Of a stretch of DNA of 64,000 nt, positions 17,296 to 26,392 are shown in pieces (the first letter of the stretch is position 1; each line of letters starts with the position of its first letter). The position numbers were made by a program, and so were the translations under genes. Below the pieces are notes generated by a model, which saw only the letters and a list, made by a program, of their open reading frames with translations, was not told the DNA's origin and searched no databases. This stretch comes from an uncultured Lachnospiraceae bacterium (GTDB taxonomy: Bacteria; Bacillota; Clostridia; Lachnospirales; Lachnospiraceae). The stretch covers positions 6,352-70,351 of the forward strand of contig CAJJYZ010000009.1 in NCBI GenBank assembly GCA_905197485.1, read 5' to 3'.

Positions 17296-18288
17296 TTATA
17301 TATTTTTTTCAAACTCTTCGATAGTCAAAGATTTGGCAGCAATTTTTATCCACTTCTTAACAACATCAACATCTGTCGACCCTGTAATTTTTTCCAATAA
17401 TTTATCAGAAATTTCCCCTTTCTCTTTCAACAAATCAAGTAAAATTTCTATGCTTCCTTGTATTCTTCCTTTTTCCTGTTCTTCTTTGTATATTTCATCA
17501 AATGCTCTGCACATATCAATCCCTCCATTCTCTTCTTTCTGATACTTTTCAAATTCCTCCGCATTTCCCAATAAGTTACCTAATAGTCTAAAAGTCTCCG
17601 CATCTACCGAAGATAGTTTTTCCTTGTGTTTGTCTATATAATTTCGCATCGCAGTTTTATCTGATTTACATTTTAACATTCCAAACAATTGCTGTAAACC
17701 GGATTTGTAGTTCTCGGGACATTCCACATTCCCGACATTTAATAAATTAATTTTGTAATTAGGAACATACTTCTTTAATTCTTCATTTTGCAAACTATCG
17801 TCTAACTCCAACATACTGTGAATATCCTGACTCGCATCCCATTCCACACTTCCATAATATACTACAATCGGAACTATCGGTATCAATTTATCCTCTTTTT
17901 TCATTCCGGATAAAAACTCTGCACCCTTTAATTTTTCTCCGTTCTTTTCGTGCTTACGTTCCAATTCCTTTACTTGTTCCGCATACGCAAGAGCATCATA
18001 AAGCATCATCCGAACCGGCATTGCATAATGCACATTCATCTGGTTCTCTACAGGAAATACAATATAATATTCCCCTGTCTTTGCTTTCATCACAATATCC
18101 CTGTAGCGTTGAACCACTTGCTTTTTCCCTTTCTTATCTTCCAAAATCAAACCATACTCGTTTGGTTGTTCGCTTAAATCATCTTCTTTCACCATCTGTT
18201 TTCCATTGTAAATCGTCCCATTAATTAAATCCGCAAAACGAAGTTTGCATTTCAAATAGTTTTTCATTCCTACATCTTTTTCTGCCAT
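17296..18288 (-). CDS. Rpn-family recombination-promoting nuclease / putative transposase
   Basis: A 330-residue protein of the PD-(D/E)XK superfamily Rpn type. The N-terminus KNYLKCKLRFADLINGTIYNG, the VFPVENQMNVHYAMPVRMMLY segment (Glu-x-Gln of the nuclease core) and PIVPIVVYYGSVEWDA are characteristic. Such genes are repeated in many Clostridia and bear both nuclease and transposase-like names; E. coli Rpn proteins promote RecA-independent recombination. The ATG of MAEKDVG after GGAGAG is the likely start. Nothing seen shows it to be mobile now. A short relative of its C-terminus is found at 29.4 kb. Confidence 0.8.
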   Translation of the reverse strand: MAEKDVGMKNYLKCKLRFADLINGTIYNGKQMVKEDDLSEQPNEYGLILEDKKGKKQVVQRYRDIVMKAKTGEYYIVFPVENQMNVHYAMPVRMMLYDALAYAEQVKELERKHEKNGEKLKGAEFLSGMKKEDKLIPIVPIVVYYGSVEWDASQDIHSMLELDDSLQNEELKKYVPNYKINLLNVGNVECPENYKSGLQQLFGMLKCKSDKTAMRNYIDKHKEKLSSVDAETFRLLGNLLGNAEEFEKYQKEENGGIDMCRAFDEIYKEEQEKGRIQGSIEILLDLLKEKGEISDKLLEKITGSTDVDVVKKWIKIAAKSLTIEEFEKNI

Positions 18289-18329
18289 ATGCATCTCTCC
18301 TCTGTATTATCTTGTACGTTTTTATTCAT

Positions 18330-18389
18330 TAGGGAACATTGGCAGAACTGCCGGACCCTATTAGAAAGAAGAATTCTTTCTGATTCTAA
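18330..18389. repeat. Two adjacent hairpins upstream of the Rpn gene
   Basis: First hairpin: TAGGG (18330-18334) pairs with CCCTA (18356-18360) with an inner GGCAG/CTGCC stem. Second: imperfect palindrome around TTAGAAAGAAGAATTCTTTC (18361-18389). They lie between the divergent Rpn and NifX-like genes and are of unknown function. Confidence 0.5.
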
Positions 18390-18530
18390 AATGTGTTCTC
18401 ATTATAGAAAATTCTTTTCCAAAAATCAATTAAAATATTATAAAATCCCCTCTTTTCTAAAAATGTGCTATACTACCTATATAGCAAGCTGCAGACAAGC
18501 AGTAAAATACGGAAAAGAGGATTGATAAAA

Positions 18531-18938
18531 ATGAAAATCGCAGTAACTTATGAAAACGGTTCCGTTTTCCAGCATTTTGGACACACAGAACAATTCAAGC
18601 TTTATGAAATCGAAGATGGCAAAGTAGCTATCAGCGAAGTGGTAGACACAAACGGAAGCGGACATGGCGCCCTTTCCGGTTTCCTGACAGAACATGGCGT
18701 AGATGTCCTAATCTGCGGAGGAATCGGTGGTGGAGCCCAGGCAGCGCTCGCCGAAGCCGGCATTGAACTTTACGGAGGCGTAACAGGCTCTGCAGACGAA
18801 GCAGTTGCCTCTTATTTGGCCGGTATCCTTCAATACAACCCAGATGTAACATGCAGTCACCACGACCATGAGCATGGAACGGAAGCGCATACTTGTGGAG
18901 AGCATGGATGTGGAAGTCATTCTTGCGGACATCATTAA
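18531..18938 (+). CDS. NifB/NifX-family (dinitrogenase iron-molybdenum cofactor-like) metal protein
   Basis: A 135-residue protein. Residues 1-105 match the NifX/NafY cofactor-binding fold: KIAVTYENGSVFQHFGHTEQF, then VDVLICGGIGGGAQAAL and ELYGGVTGSADEAV. The last 30 residues are very rich in His and Cys (HDHEHGTEAHTCGEHGCG...), a likely metal-binding tail. Stand-alone proteins of this family bind Fe-S or Fe-Mo clusters, but their role in non-diazotrophs is not settled. The start is the ATG after AAAAGAGG; upstream in-frame codons are unlikely. No nif genes are nearby. A terminator follows. Confidence 0.85.
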   Translation: MKIAVTYENGSVFQHFGHTEQFKLYEIEDGKVAISEVVDTNGSGHGALSGFLTEHGVDVLICGGIGGGAQAALAEAGIELYGGVTGSADEAVASYLAGILQYNPDVTCSHHDHEHGTEAHTCGEHGCGSHSCGHH

Positions 18939-18964
18939 AACATTCCGAATGATGGACATATTAT

Positions 18965-18999
18965 CAAACGGCAGGTAAGTTCTCATTACCTGCCGTTTG
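18965..18999. terminator. Bidirectional terminator
   Basis: Perfect stem CAAACGGCAGGTAA / TTACCTGCCGTTTG with a 7-base loop between convergent genes. Confidence 0.9.
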
Positions 19000-19044
19000 T
19001 GTTTCTCGTCTTCGTCTATGGTTTTTCCATGAACGATTTTCTTC

Positions 19045-19533
19045 TTATTTCTCTGCCGTATATTGATACGCAATTCTTGGAGTTCCATCTTCCACATAGA
19101 CAATTCCACACTTCTGAAAACCGTTCTTTTCAATCACATGCTGCATCGTCCGATTATTCTCATGAGTGTCAATTCGAAGATTATCTGCCTGCTTTTTCGC
19201 AAAATCAGCTATCTCCCGGAAAATTCCTTTTACTTTTCCGTTTCCTGCCACACGATGAATCACCCCATAAGGCTCATGATTCAACCATTCTCCATCTTCG
19301 ATATGTGCATAATTCGGCTCTTCTCCCACCAGGAAGAAAAATACCCCATATATCATCTCTTCATTATAGCAGACATACAGATGCTGCTTCTCAATATCCT
19401 CCAGAAAATCCTGTCGCTCCGGATAGTTTCCCGCCCATTGTGTCGCATTTCCGGTATCTCTCATATATTGTTTCGCCGCTTTGACAATCTCAAGGATACA
19501 ATCCATATCTTCTAATTTTGCATGACGTATCAT
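19045..19533 (-). CDS. GNAT-family N-acetyltransferase
   Basis: A 162-residue acetyl-CoA-dependent acyltransferase fold. It opens with MIRHAKLEDMDCILEIVKAAK, and the C-terminal half has LRIDTHENNRTMQHVIEKNGFQ, the conserved helix and beta-bulge of the family. The substrate is unknown. The start is the ATG after AAGGAGGA; upstream in-frame codons would add a basic 29-residue stretch with no support. Its downstream end faces the NifX-like gene across a shared terminator. Confidence 0.88.
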   Translation of the reverse strand: MIRHAKLEDMDCILEIVKAAKQYMRDTGNATQWAGNYPERQDFLEDIEKQHLYVCYNEEMIYGVFFFLVGEEPNYAHIEDGEWLNHEPYGVIHRVAGNGKVKGIFREIADFAKKQADNLRIDTHENNRTMQHVIEKNGFQKCGIVYVEDGTPRIAYQYTAEK

Positions 19534-19683
19534 CCTAGATTCCTCCTTCACCTTTTCTTCTATTCTTTCTTTTATAAAATGTTTTATTGATTCTGTCAAT
19601 ATATATATTTCAAAAAACAATTATCCTAAAACAGAAAGAAATGCTAGAATATTTATACAAATCTAAGGAAAAGAGGTAACATC

Positions 19684-20253
19684 ATGAACAAACAATTTTC
19701 AACAACATCCAGAATGGCGTTTTGTGGTCTTGCTATCGCATTAAATATCGTTCTCGGAATCGTAACCGCAGCTCTCAAATTCCCGTTTTACCTTGATGTA
19801 ATGGGAACGATGCTTGTCGCCGTATTCTTCGGCCCATGGTACGGCGCCGTCGTGGGTGGAGCAACCAACATTTTAACAAGTATCTTTAGCGGTTCAATTT
19901 CTGGTATGCCATTTATGCTCGTAAGCATCGCCGTTGGACTTATTACCGGATTTGCATTCAAAAAGATAAAATTCAATTTCCTGAATACGGTTTTAATCGG
20001 AGTGCTAACCGGTATTGTAGCGCCTATCATCGGAACACCTATCGGAATTGCAGTATACGGAGGTCTGACAGGAACGATTTCTGATGTTGCCGTTATGTTC
20101 TTAAAACAGAGCGGAGCCAGCATTTTCACCGCTTCCTTTATCCCAAAACTTTTCAACAACCTGTTAGATAAAATCGGCTCCATGATTTTGGTATACCTGC
20201 TCGTTGTTGCATTGCCAAAGAATTTAAAACCTGCTTCTTTCTCGAAAAAATAA
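19684..20253 (+). CDS. ECF transporter S component (substrate unknown)
   Basis: A 189-residue membrane protein with about six helices. The N-terminal SRMAFCGLAIALNIVLGIVT and the FYLDVMGTMLVAVFFGPWYGA segment are typical of substrate-capture (S) subunits of energy-coupling factor transporters. S components bind vitamins or metals and share a common EcfAA'T module; such a module lies at 34.0-36.5 kb in this window. No riboswitch that would name the substrate was recognised upstream. The gene appears monocistronic, with a clear AAGAGG ribosome binding site. Confidence 0.85.
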   Translation: MNKQFSTTSRMAFCGLAIALNIVLGIVTAALKFPFYLDVMGTMLVAVFFGPWYGAVVGGATNILTSIFSGSISGMPFMLVSIAVGLITGFAFKKIKFNFLNTVLIGVLTGIVAPIIGTPIGIAVYGGLTGTISDVAVMFLKQSGASIFTASFIPKLFNNLLDKIGSMILVYLLVVALPKNLKPASFSKK

Positions 20254-20402
20254 TTTTTTTATAGAAAAATCCAGAACAGGGCTTGACAAGGGTGTTATAC
20301 TAGAGATGTAACAAGTTAATACACTTAACAAACTTCTTTGCATAACACACTACAAAGTGGAAAGCTTGCTAAGCGTGATTCAGTAATTGGAGGAAAAGAC
20401 AA

Positions 20403-20978
20403 ATGACTACTTTAAAAGCTGAAAAAAGAAACATGTCAACAAAAGCAAAGAAACTTAGAAGAGAAGGTTATGTGACTGGATGTCTCTTCGGTCGTGAACT
20501 TAAGGAATCTATTCCATTACAAATGACTAAAAGAGACGTAGAACATTTATTAAAAACAGAAGGAAAAGGCGGCAGAATCGTTCTGGACATCGAAGGAACA
20601 ACTTATGACTCACTCATCAAAGAAGTGGACTATAATGCATTGAAACGTCAAGTAGATGAAATTGATTTTCAGGCTCTTGTCAGCACCGAGAAAGTACATT
20701 CTTCCGCAGAAATTCATTTGATAAACGAGGGAAAAATTACCGGAGGAATTCCAGAACAGGTAATGCATGAACTCAAATTCAAAGCGCTTCCCGCAGACCT
20801 GATTGAGAAAATCGAGTTGGATGTGGGCGACTTAAAAGTAGGAGATACGCTTCGTGTGAAAGATATCCCGCTCTTCCAGAACCAAGACGTTGAAATTCTG
20901 GAGAATCCGGAATCTACTATCGTTACTGTAACGGAGCCTCGTGTCGCTTCATCTGACGAGGAAGAAGAGCAAGAATAA
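20403..20978 (+). CDS. rplY: 50S ribosomal protein L25 / general stress protein Ctc
   Basis: A 191-residue protein with the N-terminal L25 domain (LRREGYVTGCLFGRELKESIPLQ... region, residues 18-95) that binds 5S rRNA and the C-terminal TL5/Ctc domain (residues 96-185). An acidic tail SSDEEEEQE closes it. In Bacilli the long form is stress induced. A strong GGAGG precedes the ATG. A TTGACA hexamer lies upstream at about 20282, but a good matching -10 was not identified. Confidence 0.92.
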   Translation: MTTLKAEKRNMSTKAKKLRREGYVTGCLFGRELKESIPLQMTKRDVEHLLKTEGKGGRIVLDIEGTTYDSLIKEVDYNALKRQVDEIDFQALVSTEKVHSSAEIHLINEGKITGGIPEQVMHELKFKALPADLIEKIELDVGDLKVGDTLRVKDIPLFQNQDVEILENPESTIVTVTEPRVASSDEEEEQE

Positions 20979-21005
20979 TCTTTAAAACTGAAACCAAGAA
21001 AATTT

Positions 21006-21032
21006 TGAGGGACATGGAATCCATGTCCCTCA
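21006..21032. terminator. Bidirectional terminator
   Basis: Perfect 13-bp stem TGAGGGACATGGA / TCCATGTCCCTCA with a single-base centre, between the convergent rplY and NSS symporter genes. Confidence 0.85.
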
Positions 21033-21047
21033 GTTATTTTTCAAATA

Positions 21048-22442
21048 TCATGATAAGATTCCTGTAGACTGTACAAATAACACAGCCATCAAAATCGGTA
21101 CGATATACCGAATCATCACGCGGTACATCTTTTTCCGCTTGAATTTTGCACCGTTGCACTCCATCTCATCCTCAATCCATTTTGAGCCGATGACCCATCC
21201 GACAAAGATACACGAAATCAAGGAAATCAAAGGCATCATAAAGCTGTTGCTAATATAATCCATCAAGTCTAACAATTGTCCTGTCTGCCCGTTCGGAAGC
21301 GGAATATCCATATAAAAGGCACTGTATCCAAGGCAAATAACTGTTGCAGCTACTGCGGAAATGACTCCGATTATCAAACTCATCTTTTCCCGAGTTATTT
21401 TGAAAATCTGCGTACAGTTTGCAACCAATGTTTCCATGATGGAAATGCAGGAAGTCAAAGCTGCAAATGCAACCATGACAAAGAACACGATTCCTATAAT
21501 GGTTCCGATTTTTCCCATCGCTTCAAATACTTTCGGCAAGGATACGAACATCAGACTCGGGCCGGATGCCATTCCCTCTGTTCCGGAGAATACATAGACA
21601 GCCGGAATAATCATCATACCCGCAAGCAATGCAACTCCCGTATCAAAAAATTCAATCTGTCCGATTGCACGACTCAGATTCACTTCTTTCTTCACATAAG
21701 AACCATACGTAATCATGATTCCCATGGAAACACTCAAGGAGAAAAAGATTTGGCTCATCGCGTCCAGCAGGATTTCCAAGAAACGTCCCACAGTAAGACC
21801 TGATAAATCCGGAACAAGGTACACTTTCAATCCTTGTAATCCTGTCCTCGTCACCCCATCTGCTCCTGTATGCTGCAGCGTTAACGAAAAAATAGCGATT
21901 CCAACAATCATGAGAAGTAACCCCGGCATAACAATTTTGGAAAATTTTTCGATTCCTTTTTCCACGCCCTGGTAAACGATAAACGCCGTAATTGCTAAGA
22001 AGATTAACATAAATACAATCGGAGCGACCGGCGCGGTGATAAACTCTGTAAAATATCCGTCTTTTGCAGCTTCTTTGCCTGCACCGCTTACATAAACCGC
22101 AATATATTTTGTAACCCATCCTCCAATTACCGCATAGTAAGTCATGATAATCGCCGGAACTAAAAATGTAATCTTTCCTAAAAATCCCCACTTTGGATGC
22201 ATCGTCTGATAAGCTGTCCACGCATCTTTTCCGGTTCTTCTTCCGATTGCAATATCAGTCGTCAACAATGTAAATCCAAACGTAACTACCAAAACCAAAT
22301 AAATTAGCAGGAATAATCCCCCTCCGTCTTTTGCCGCCAAATAAGGAAAACGCCAAATATTTCCCACGCCGACGGCGCTTCCTGCCGCTGATAAGATAAA
22401 TCCAAGCGAGCTTGTAAATCCTCCCTTTTTCTCTTTCTTCAT
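21048..22442 (-). CDS. Neurotransmitter:sodium symporter (NSS) family transporter
   Basis: A 464-residue membrane protein with about twelve helices. The TM1 signature SAAGSAVGVGNIWRFPYLA (residues 15-33) is that of NSS transporters such as LeuT and MhsT, which import amino acids with Na+. The specific amino acid cannot be read from the sequence. Of three clustered start codons (GTG, ATG, ATG), the third has the right spacing (8 nt) to AAAGGTGG. A divergent XRE regulator gene starts 208 bases away. Confidence 0.92.
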   Translation of the reverse strand: MKKEKKGGFTSSLGFILSAAGSAVGVGNIWRFPYLAAKDGGGLFLLIYLVLVVTFGFTLLTTDIAIGRRTGKDAWTAYQTMHPKWGFLGKITFLVPAIIMTYYAVIGGWVTKYIAVYVSGAGKEAAKDGYFTEFITAPVAPIVFMLIFLAITAFIVYQGVEKGIEKFSKIVMPGLLLMIVGIAIFSLTLQHTGADGVTRTGLQGLKVYLVPDLSGLTVGRFLEILLDAMSQIFFSLSVSMGIMITYGSYVKKEVNLSRAIGQIEFFDTGVALLAGMMIIPAVYVFSGTEGMASGPSLMFVSLPKVFEAMGKIGTIIGIVFFVMVAFAALTSCISIMETLVANCTQIFKITREKMSLIIGVISAVAATVICLGYSAFYMDIPLPNGQTGQLLDLMDYISNSFMMPLISLISCIFVGWVIGSKWIEDEMECNGAKFKRKKMYRVMIRYIVPILMAVLFVQSTGILS

Positions 22443-22649
22443 TCTCATTCCCACCTTTCACAAACATTACAAGGTGATATTATAGAAAAGAATGCAAAAT
22501 TTCTCAACCCGCTTATGTTTCGTATAAATAAACATTTGACAAAATAAGTTTCTTTATAATAGAATATTAGATGTATTCTATCATTCAGATACCACATTTT
22601 TATTTATTATAAGCGAAAATGTATATTCTGACGAAACTTCGAGGTGTTT

Positions 22650-23375
22650 ATGAGCGAAATTAATCAGTATATCGGAAAACAAATCCGGATGTATCGGAAA
22701 ATCCAGAATCTCACGTTGCAGCAGCTTGCAAACCTGATTCACAAAAGCCGCGCGACAGTCAGCAAGTATGAAACCGGTGAAATCACATTAGATGTGGAAA
22801 CTTTATATGATATCAGCGTTGCCCTGCACGTTCACATGAATCAACTGACAGACCTGCCGAGCCTTCAGCTGGAAGCTCCTTCCGAGCCTGCAATCTCGGG
22901 AATCCAGAGTCCTTTTTTCGAAACCAGAAGGCTTTATTTCTACTTCTATGAAGGACGTTCCCGCAAATTAAAAGACGGAATCATCGATATCTATCCGGCC
23001 AAAGACCAGCCCGGAGAATATAACGCGTCCCTTACCATTAACGCCATGTCCTCTACCGGACGGAACAGCGCGCTCTATTATATCGGGAAAGTGACTTACA
23101 GCGATATGTTGATTCGCTTTTCATTTGCAAATCAATACAATAAATTGGAGGAAGATTTGCTTTATATTTTTAATCCTCTGGAAGTCCGCGATTTCACTGA
23201 AGGACTCCTATGCGGAATCTCAAGCGCCGACTTAAAGCCTTGCGCCTTCAAGTGTCTCGTTACTTTGACTCCGCAGGAACCAACCGAAGAACTGCTGCAG
23301 CATCTTCTCTTCACCAAGAAAGAACTGCAGCGTTGGAAGAAATTAAATATGCTCATTGTCGATAATCATGGCTAA
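22650..23375 (+). CDS. XRE-family transcriptional regulator
   Basis: A 241-residue protein with an N-terminal helix-turn-helix (IRMYRKIQNLTLQQLANLIH, then SRATVSKYETGEITLDVETL, residues 13-55) and a ~180-residue C-terminal region of unknown fold with no membrane segment. The ATG start lies three bases after GAGGTG. It is divergent from the NSS symporter, and local control of that gene is possible but not shown. Confidence 0.82.
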   Translation: MSEINQYIGKQIRMYRKIQNLTLQQLANLIHKSRATVSKYETGEITLDVETLYDISVALHVHMNQLTDLPSLQLEAPSEPAISGIQSPFFETRRLYFYFYEGRSRKLKDGIIDIYPAKDQPGEYNASLTINAMSSTGRNSALYYIGKVTYSDMLIRFSFANQYNKLEEDLLYIFNPLEVRDFTEGLLCGISSADLKPCAFKCLVTLTPQEPTEELLQHLLFTKKELQRWKKLNMLIVDNHG

Positions 23376-23395
23376 TCATCAACCATGACATATGC

Positions 23396-23436
23396 AGAAA
23401 CGGGGACAGCCCTGCACTTTGGCTATCCCCGTTTCT
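23396..23436. terminator. Bidirectional terminator
   Basis: Stem AGAAACGGGGACAGCC / GGCTATCCCCGTTTCT with one mismatch and a 9-base loop, between convergent XRE and PucR genes. Confidence 0.85.
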
Positions 23437-23450
23437 CATATCTATAGGAT

Positions 23451-25082
23451 TTATAACTCTAAAAATTGTAGTAGAATTTCTATTTTTAGTCGAGAAATAT
23501 GCGACTCCCAATCAATCTTTAACATCTGGTCCAATTTATCAATCCTTTTTCGAATCGTATTGATATGCACATACATTTTCTCGGCTGTCACACTAAAATT
23601 CATGTTGCTTTCCAGATAAATTTTCAGTGTCCGAAGAAGTTCCACATTCTTCTCATCTTTCATCATCTTACGATATTCCGAAAGCATCTGCTCTAACTCT
23701 TCCTCCGGAATCTGAAGCCACGCAAATGGTCCAATCATCTCATAATCCCAGATTTTTCCCTTTGGATAGAGTTTTCTTCCCATTTTCATCACTTTATTAC
23801 ACGTTTCAATCGATGATTTCACCTCGGACATCTTCTTGCCTTCACGCAACACAGCAAACTCCAGTTCCATCTCAGGAAATTTTTCATCAATCTTTTGCCG
23901 AAAATCAAGAATCCTATGCTCCATTTCTTCTTGACTGCATGACAGTGAATCCGACAACTCGATTAAGATAATTCCAGCATTCTCATCAAGAAATGCAAGC
24001 TTTGCGTTCTTAGAAAGCTGGCTATTCTGGAAGATAGTAAGGTAATGCTCTCTGGAACTTCTGGCGCTCATCTTCTCATTCATCTGTTGAAATAATACGC
24101 ATGCATACCGCGTATTCATAGAGATTCCCTGCTGTCCCGCCTGATAGAGCAGCCTCGCTTCATCTTCTCCTGTCGAATGCATTGCAAGTAAGACAAGGTT
24201 TTCAAATCCGATATTTCCGATACTCTGCGCAATGACAATCTGCTCGTATACTGCCTGAAGCAAAAGATAGGCGATTCGGATGGAATACTCATCATAATAA
24301 TCCAGAAACTCCCGGGATTCCATTACGACAAAATAAGCCTGCAGCTTGCCGCCGACACTGATTGGGATTGTAATCCAGCTGATGCGGGGACCTTCTGCAT
24401 TTTCCTCATTACATAGACGGATTCTTGACATCTGTATGTAATCGCAAAGCGTATACCGGTTATGCTCCTTTTTCGGCTCCCAATAATCACTCTCTTCCAG
24501 CCCGTAAGCTTCTGAGATTCTCTTAAAATTGGCAGAACTGCAATATCCTTCCTGCTCTCCAAAATCATGCAAAAATGCCGGGAATCCCATTTCCACCTCT
24601 ACTGCCTGCAAAATCTTTTTAATCTTTTGCACTCGATATGTCGTCGTTCCTAATATCATCGCGCCGTTTTGATGAATCTGAAATCTTCAAATCGTCCGAT
24701 TCATGACAATTGTGTTTACTTGCTGCATGACCTCCATATATCCGATTTCAAATGGCATACTAATCAGAGGAACCTCATAATAATCAAACAATTCTATGAT
24801 ATCTTTCGGAATCGTCAGGAGATACCTTCCACGCTTAATAACCATTCCTGAAGTCGTCTGCATCATCCCATCGTTGAAGGACTTTCTCATACAATCCGGC
24901 TCCATAAAAATCGAATATCCGGAAGTAATGACAAGCTCTTTCCCTTTTGTCCATCGATAGGCATCCGGGGCGTCCATAACCGCAATTCCCTGAACTTCTT
25001 TGTGCAGCCCTTTTGCTCCTGCTACAATATAAAAGTCTTTAAAAAACTCTTGTTCCAATAAAGTCTTAACTGCGATTCCCAT
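23451..25082 (-). pseudogene. PucR-family regulator interrupted by an in-frame TGA
   Basis: Two same-frame pieces (25082-24690 and 24686-23451) are separated by a single TGA at 24687-24689, codon 132 of 544. The upstream piece is a PucR N-terminal domain (TLLEQEFFKDFYIVAGAKGL ... GMVIKRGRYLLTIPKDIIELF ... VPLISMPFEIGY). The downstream piece holds the GGDEF-like middle and the C-terminal PucR helix-turn-helix (LESNMNFSVTAEKMYVHINT, then IRKRIDKLDQML). Joined, they have the normal length and domain order of PucR regulators, which often control purine or amide catabolism. The TGA could be a CGA to TGA nonsense change. An ATG ten codons later could restart a DNA-binding fragment. The neighbouring M20 hydrolases are the plausible targets. 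Confidence 0.8.
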
Positions 25083-25180
25083 GTTGTCCTTGTCCTTTCT
25101 TTCTCGCACCGCCATTACCTGCTATTTTCGCAAGTTTACCATCTCATCTCTTTTTCTGTCAAGAGACCCATGTCCCTTTT

Positions 25181-26356
25181 CTAAGCATGATTTTTAAGCC
25201 AATCCATCGCTGCTTTCGCATAGATGGCAGAAGATGTCGGCAGACATGTCTCGTTAAATTTTGCATGCGGGTTATGATGTCCCACCCACTCTTCTTCGTT
25301 TTCTACGCATGCTCCGATAAAGAAATAACTCGTCGGAATGTTTTCACCAAAGTATGAAAAATCCTCGGAACCCATAACATGGAAAGTTGGAGATGCTTTT
25401 AATTCGGAATCCAATTCCTTCACAGAACGAATGATTTCTTCATTCAATTCCACATCACATTTTACAGCCGGTACATCATTTAACACTTCGATTTCAAATT
25501 CACAGCGATATGTCGTTGCCACACCTTTTACAATTTCATGAATACGGCGAATAATATAGTCTCTCACTTCTGCCTTAAATGTACGAAGCGAGCCTTCTAA
25601 TACCGCACGCTGCGGAATCACATTGAATGCACTTCCGGATTCAAAATGTCCGATTGTCAAAACTGCTTCTTCCATGGCAGAAATTTCTCTTGCGATGAGT
25701 TCCTGTAATCCCAGATATAAATGTACTCCTGCATGAATCGGGTCAACGCCAAGTTCCGGTGTAGAACCATGCGTACCCTTTCCTGTCAATGTAATTCGAA
25801 ATCCATAAACGGATGTCATCGGATATTCCCCGTAAATAATCTGTTTATTTTTGCTATTTGGAGCTACATGCATTGCAAATGCCGCGTCTACCTTCGGATT
25901 TTCCAATACACCTGCATCCACCGCTGCTTTCGCTCCTTTGAACGTTTCCTCCGCGGACTGGAATAACAGTTTAACAGTACCCTTCAGTTCACTTTCATGT
26001 GCCTTCAAAAGCTTTGCCGCACCGAGAAGGGTCGTTGCATGCATGTCATGTCCACAAGCGTGCATACAACCGTTTTCCGATGCAAACGGTTCTCCCGACT
26101 CTTCTCTTACCGGAAGCGCATCCATATCGCTTCGAAGCATAAAACACTTCCCACTACTTCCAATCAAGGCTACTACACACGAACAGTCTTCATATACTGT
26201 ATATGGAATCTCCATCTTATCCAATTCCGCTTTGACAAATTCTACCGTTTTCGGAAGATGCAGCCCGATTTCCGGAATCTGATGAAGGGCTCTTCTCCAT
26301 TCACTTAATTGTTGTTGAAGTTCATTTGCTTCTTTTAGTAACTGATTTTGCATCAT
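25181..26356 (-). CDS. M20-family amidohydrolase (HipO/AbgA-like)
   Basis: A ~391-residue metallopeptidase-family hydrolase. Motifs: LHQIPEIGLHLPKTV near residue 25, RSDMDALPVREE near 75, NGCMHACGHDMHATTLLG (Cys/His metal ligands) near 97, QSAEETFKGA with the catalytic Glu near 134, and a C-terminal HHNPHAKFNE. Members cleave N-acyl amino acids, hippurate or aminobenzoyl-glutamate. The start is one of two adjacent ATGs after AAAGGAGA. It is the last gene of the DUF5058-partner-M20-M20 run on this strand. Confidence 0.9.
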   Translation of the reverse strand: MMQNQLLKEANELQQQLSEWRRALHQIPEIGLHLPKTVEFVKAELDKMEIPYTVYEDCSCVVALIGSSGKCFMLRSDMDALPVREESGEPFASENGCMHACGHDMHATTLLGAAKLLKAHESELKGTVKLLFQSAEETFKGAKAAVDAGVLENPKVDAAFAMHVAPNSKNKQIIYGEYPMTSVYGFRITLTGKGTHGSTPELGVDPIHAGVHLYLGLQELIAREISAMEEAVLTIGHFESGSAFNVIPQRAVLEGSLRTFKAEVRDYIIRRIHEIVKGVATTYRCEFEIEVLNDVPAVKCDVELNEEIIRSVKELDSELKASPTFHVMGSEDFSYFGENIPTSYFFIGACVENEEEWVGHHNPHAKFNETCLPTSSAIYAKAAMDWLKNHA

Positions 26357-26392
26357 ACATTCTCCTTTCTGCAAATCTCTTTCTACTATATC

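Noticed and set aside
20282..20310. Promoter of rplY from TTGACA plus TATACT
   Set aside because: The spacer is only about 9 bases; no -10 at proper distance was convincing.
21652..22221. A 189-codon minus-strand frame
   Set aside because: Out-of-frame shadow inside the NSS symporter gene.
24687..24689. TGA in the PucR gene as a second selenocysteine codon
   Set aside because: No SECIS-like hairpin follows within 20 bases and the family has no Sec or catalytic Cys there; a nonsense change is simpler.
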